Assembly: GCF_027580225.2 (NCBI RefSeq)
Contig: NC_073346.2
Span: forward strand, 12,612,001-12,676,000
DNA: 64,000 bases
Direction of reading: 5' to 3'
DNA from: Misgurnus anguillicaudatus
Taxonomy: Eukaryota > Chordata > Actinopteri > Cypriniformes > Cobitidae
Each line of letters opens with the position of its first letter. Position 1 is the first letter of the stretch. The position numbers and the translations under genes were made by a program. Positions 61,901 through 64,000 of this stretch are shown piece after piece. The notes beneath the pieces are model-generated. The model had not been told where the DNA came from. It worked only from the letters and a program-made list of their open reading frames with translations, and did no database searches.

Positions 61901-64000
61901 CCCCGCACCTAACCCCAACGTCACAGGGGTCAAGGCAAATCGTACCAAAACCTACGATGTGGTCGTTTGAATTAATACGAATTAGCCAACTCATAAAATA
62001 TGTACGAATTCTCGTGAGATAGCATTGGAACGACAGATACATTTGTTACCAATGAAATGACTATGTGACTTCTATAGAGATAAGGCATTTCCATTACTAA
62101 CTAATAAACTTTTATTGCCATTAAAGATTACTGAACCTAAACATAAGTCTGATAAAAGCAAACATGTCTGACACCTCTTCATCTGTAAAAATGTCATATT
62201 TTTGACAAAATCTTCTAAATTGATAGTTAAGCCATATAGTTATTTACCAACTTTAGTTGTCAAAATGTAATATTCAGCCATGCACATTAATCACATTCAT
62301 CAAAATGTGATAAATTATAATCAAACCTGAAATGTATATAATGTGATAAAATGTTCTTTCAGGGCCTGGAATTTCAGATCTTCGTACAGATGCGGACCAG
62401 GACAAGAAGACATGGAAAAGTTTTGATTCTTGCATGACAGAGATCTCCAAGGCCATCCCGTCCAAGCAGCACAGCCAGACTCCGGTGTTCCTCGGAGCAA
62501 CAGCTGGAATGAGACTTCTACAGTAAGAGCGACTTTAGCACCATCTGTTCCTCATGGTTACATGTTGTATTGCTGTTCTTATCATTGTTCAAATATATTA
62601 TTTATAAAAATCCATACTGCAACCATTTCCTGCACTGTCAGGAAAAAAGGTACAAAGCTTGGGTGGTACACTCACGGGTTCATTTTTGTACCTGTATGGA
62701 TATACAATACATTGAAATTTTGTACCTTTTTGGGTACAATTTTATACCCCAAGGGCCTATTGTGTACCTTAAAGAACAAGTTTGTACAAGTTAAATTTTA
62801 GGGCTTCAAAACCGTTAACTGTACACTGTTAGACTTTTTATTGTATATATGCGGTAACTCACTGGCAACGTGTTGCCACTGAGTTACTGTAACTGCCCTT
62901 TTACAGTACCATAACTGTACACTGTAAAAAAAAATCCATAGAAATTAGAATGTTATTGCAGCTGGGTTGCCGGTAAATTACCGTAGATTTGAATTTGTGT
63001 TATTTGCTGGCAGGAGTTTGTTCAGGGTTGAATGAATTTTGAATATTGACAGGTCTTTATCTTTACAGAATAAAACTATACAATAACAGCCTCATTCAAA
63101 GCATTCTGGGAACCAGAAATCATCATCAACCTTTTTCTGTTTTTTGCTTCAGATTTTGTTTCGCTTGATGCTGTTTTTCTAGTTTTATTCTGTAAAGACA
63201 AAGAGTTGTGGATGTTTGGGGTTCATTTAACTTTGAACAAAATGTTGCCAGTAAATAACATAAATTTTATTCTAAGGTAAGTTACCGGCAACCCAGCTGC
63301 AAAATTCTACTGAATATTTTTACAGTGTACATGTTTTTTACAGTATGATGCCTTTACCGCAGTTCCATTTTACAGTATAAAACCCTTACTATAACCTATT
63401 TTAAATGTTGGTTATAACTATGTTTTGAAGTCTTGAGGTCAAATTCAAATCTGACGGTCAAGCATTTATCCATAATCCCTTTCTGGTTTCTATCTACAAT
63501 TCTCAATAAATTATTTACACTGCTAAAAAACAATTCACATTTTGAAATTTGCTTCACTGCTTAAAGCATAAGAAATAAAATGTATTTAATTTCATAGATA
63601 TATTTTATTTTTCCATTTTATATGCTTTTATAACACAGTTTTATTTAACTACAGTAGCACTATTGCTGTTGTTTTACAGCATTCTACCGCAAATTCAAAA
63701 CATACAGTAAATCAATGTAAATTAAAGGTAATACCCATAATGCAATGTATATTACAGCAATGAACTGGAAAAGAAAATGATATTTCGTGGTAAGTAACTG
63801 TAGAAACTACAGTTAAGTCTAACAGTGTACCATTAAAGTGGACATTTCACAAAACTTTTTTTAAGATGTCAAATAAATCTTTGGTGTCCCTAGAGAACAT
63901 ATGTGAAGTTCTAGCTCAAAATACCATAGAGATAATTTATTATAACATGTTTAAAATTGCCATTTTGGGTGTGTCCAAATGAGCTGATCTCTGCACTAAA
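58857..64000 (+). CDS. entpd3: ectonucleoside triphosphate diphosphohydrolase, entpd3-like (5' part, runs off the window)
   Basis: Cell-surface NTPDase that hydrolyses extracellular nucleoside tri- and diphosphates. Exons in the window: 58857-58913, 59672-59794, 61092-61209, 62363-62522, all with GT-AG introns and compatible phases. They code residues 1-152 plus two bases. The order is a 24-residue cytoplasmic tail, a hydrophobic anchor (about residues 25-47), then apyrase region 1 (DAGSSKT, residues 66-72) and region 2 ([11 protein letters not shown], 142-152). The stretch [20 protein letters not shown] and [12 protein letters not shown] resemble ENTPD3 most closely; ENTPD1 or ENTPD8 paralogues are less likely. 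About 70 percent of the protein, including the remaining apyrase regions, lies beyond 64000. Confidence 0.85.
59672..59794 (+). CDS. entpd3: entpd3 coding exon 2 (membrane anchor)
   Basis: 41 codons: [20 protein letters not shown] and [21 protein letters not shown]. This is the N-terminal transmembrane helix and the start of the extracellular part. Confidence 0.88.
59871..60416. mobile_element. CAGTCTCCTGA palindromic element, copy 2 (entpd3 intron 2)
   Basis: Same family as 18583-19120, flanked by GATGAGC at 59864-59870 and 60417-60423, a likely 7-bp target duplication. The left arm (59889-60048) differs from copy 1 by about 30 T-to-C changes. Confidence 0.9.
61092..61209 (+). CDS. entpd3: entpd3 coding exon 3 (apyrase region 1)
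   Basis: Codes [20 protein letters not shown] and on to KCQVE plus one base. DAGSS binds the nucleotide phosphates in the ASKHA fold. Confidence 0.93.
61800..62020. mobile_element. ATCTCAC-type MITE, copy b (entpd3 intron 3)
   Basis: ATCTCAC and GTGAGAT at the ends; ACATATTTTACGAGTTGGCT near the left pairs with AGCCAACTCATAAAATATGT near the right. Confidence 0.85.
62363..62522 (+). CDS. entpd3: entpd3 coding exon 4 (apyrase region 2)
   Basis: Codes [16 protein letters not shown] through [14 protein letters not shown], followed by donor GTAAGA. Phase 2 at the end; the next exon lies outside the window. Confidence 0.93.
62918..63329. mobile_element. palindromic MITE, family 2 copy b
   Basis: Bounded by TACACTG and CAGTGTA; contains GCAGCTGGGTTGCCGGTAA and its inverse, and AGCCTCATTCAAAGCATTCT inside. 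Located in the entpd3 intron after exon 4. Confidence 0.85.
63834..64000. mobile_element. MITE cut by the window end
   Basis: ATTAAAGTGGACATTTCACA, TCTTTGGTGTCCCTAGAG and GTGAAGTTCTAGCTCAAAAT are typical of a common cyprinid DNA-transposon family. Only the left end is in the window. Confidence 0.7.

Overview
This is AT-rich vertebrate DNA from a ray-finned fish, most likely a cypriniform. Evidence: two spliced genes encode vertebrate proteins; a 5S-rRNA-derived SINE3 and a tRNA-derived SINE of cyprinid type are present; and the sequence is packed with short inverted-repeat transposons (MITEs) of the kinds common in cyprinid genomes. Nothing looks bacterial.

Layout. 1-4780: upstream flank, almost entirely transposon debris (palindromic MITE, 1.2-kb TIR element, two Tc1/mariner-type transposase remnants, a TTAA MITE). 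4780-24400, + strand: a complete ddc gene (aromatic L-amino acid decarboxylase). Thirteen coding exons from 6908 to 23480 give 480 residues, all introns are GT-AG, and the key active-site residues are present; a probable untranslated first exon lies near 4950-5075 and a poly(A) signal at 24376. Its introns carry many nested transposons. 25011-29604, - strand: a decayed L2-type LINE that seems to sit inside an older inverted-repeat element. 31250-33990: a hAT-type MITE with perfect 8-bp target duplications, a probable DIRS gag remnant and other debris. 34318-39681: a 5.4-kb minisatellite of 78 copies of a 69-bp GC- and CpG-rich unit with no indel, split into two blocks by one base change. 39758-40532: a near-palindromic MITE built from GATATC and ACTAGT motifs, with a 7-bp target duplication. 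45113-47009, - strand: C-terminal exons of a TFCP2/UBP1-family transcription factor with intact splice sites but at least two frameshifts, probably an unprocessed pseudogene. 47249-58600: MITEs, a LINE ORF1 fragment, a probable solo LTR, a degenerate + strand LINE and tetranucleotide microsatellites. 58857 to beyond 64000, + strand: the first four coding exons of an NTPDase gene, best match entpd3, running off the window.

The two intact genes are not functionally linked: ddc makes dopamine and serotonin in the cytosol, while the NTPDase hydrolyses extracellular nucleotides at the cell surface. The most unusual items are the 69-bp array, a palindromic element in entpd3 intron 2 whose left arm carries about 30 clustered T-to-C changes, the GATATC/ACTAGT palindrome, and the split TFCP2-like remnant. 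Family names for repeats and genes come from recognition of sequence features; no database search was run.
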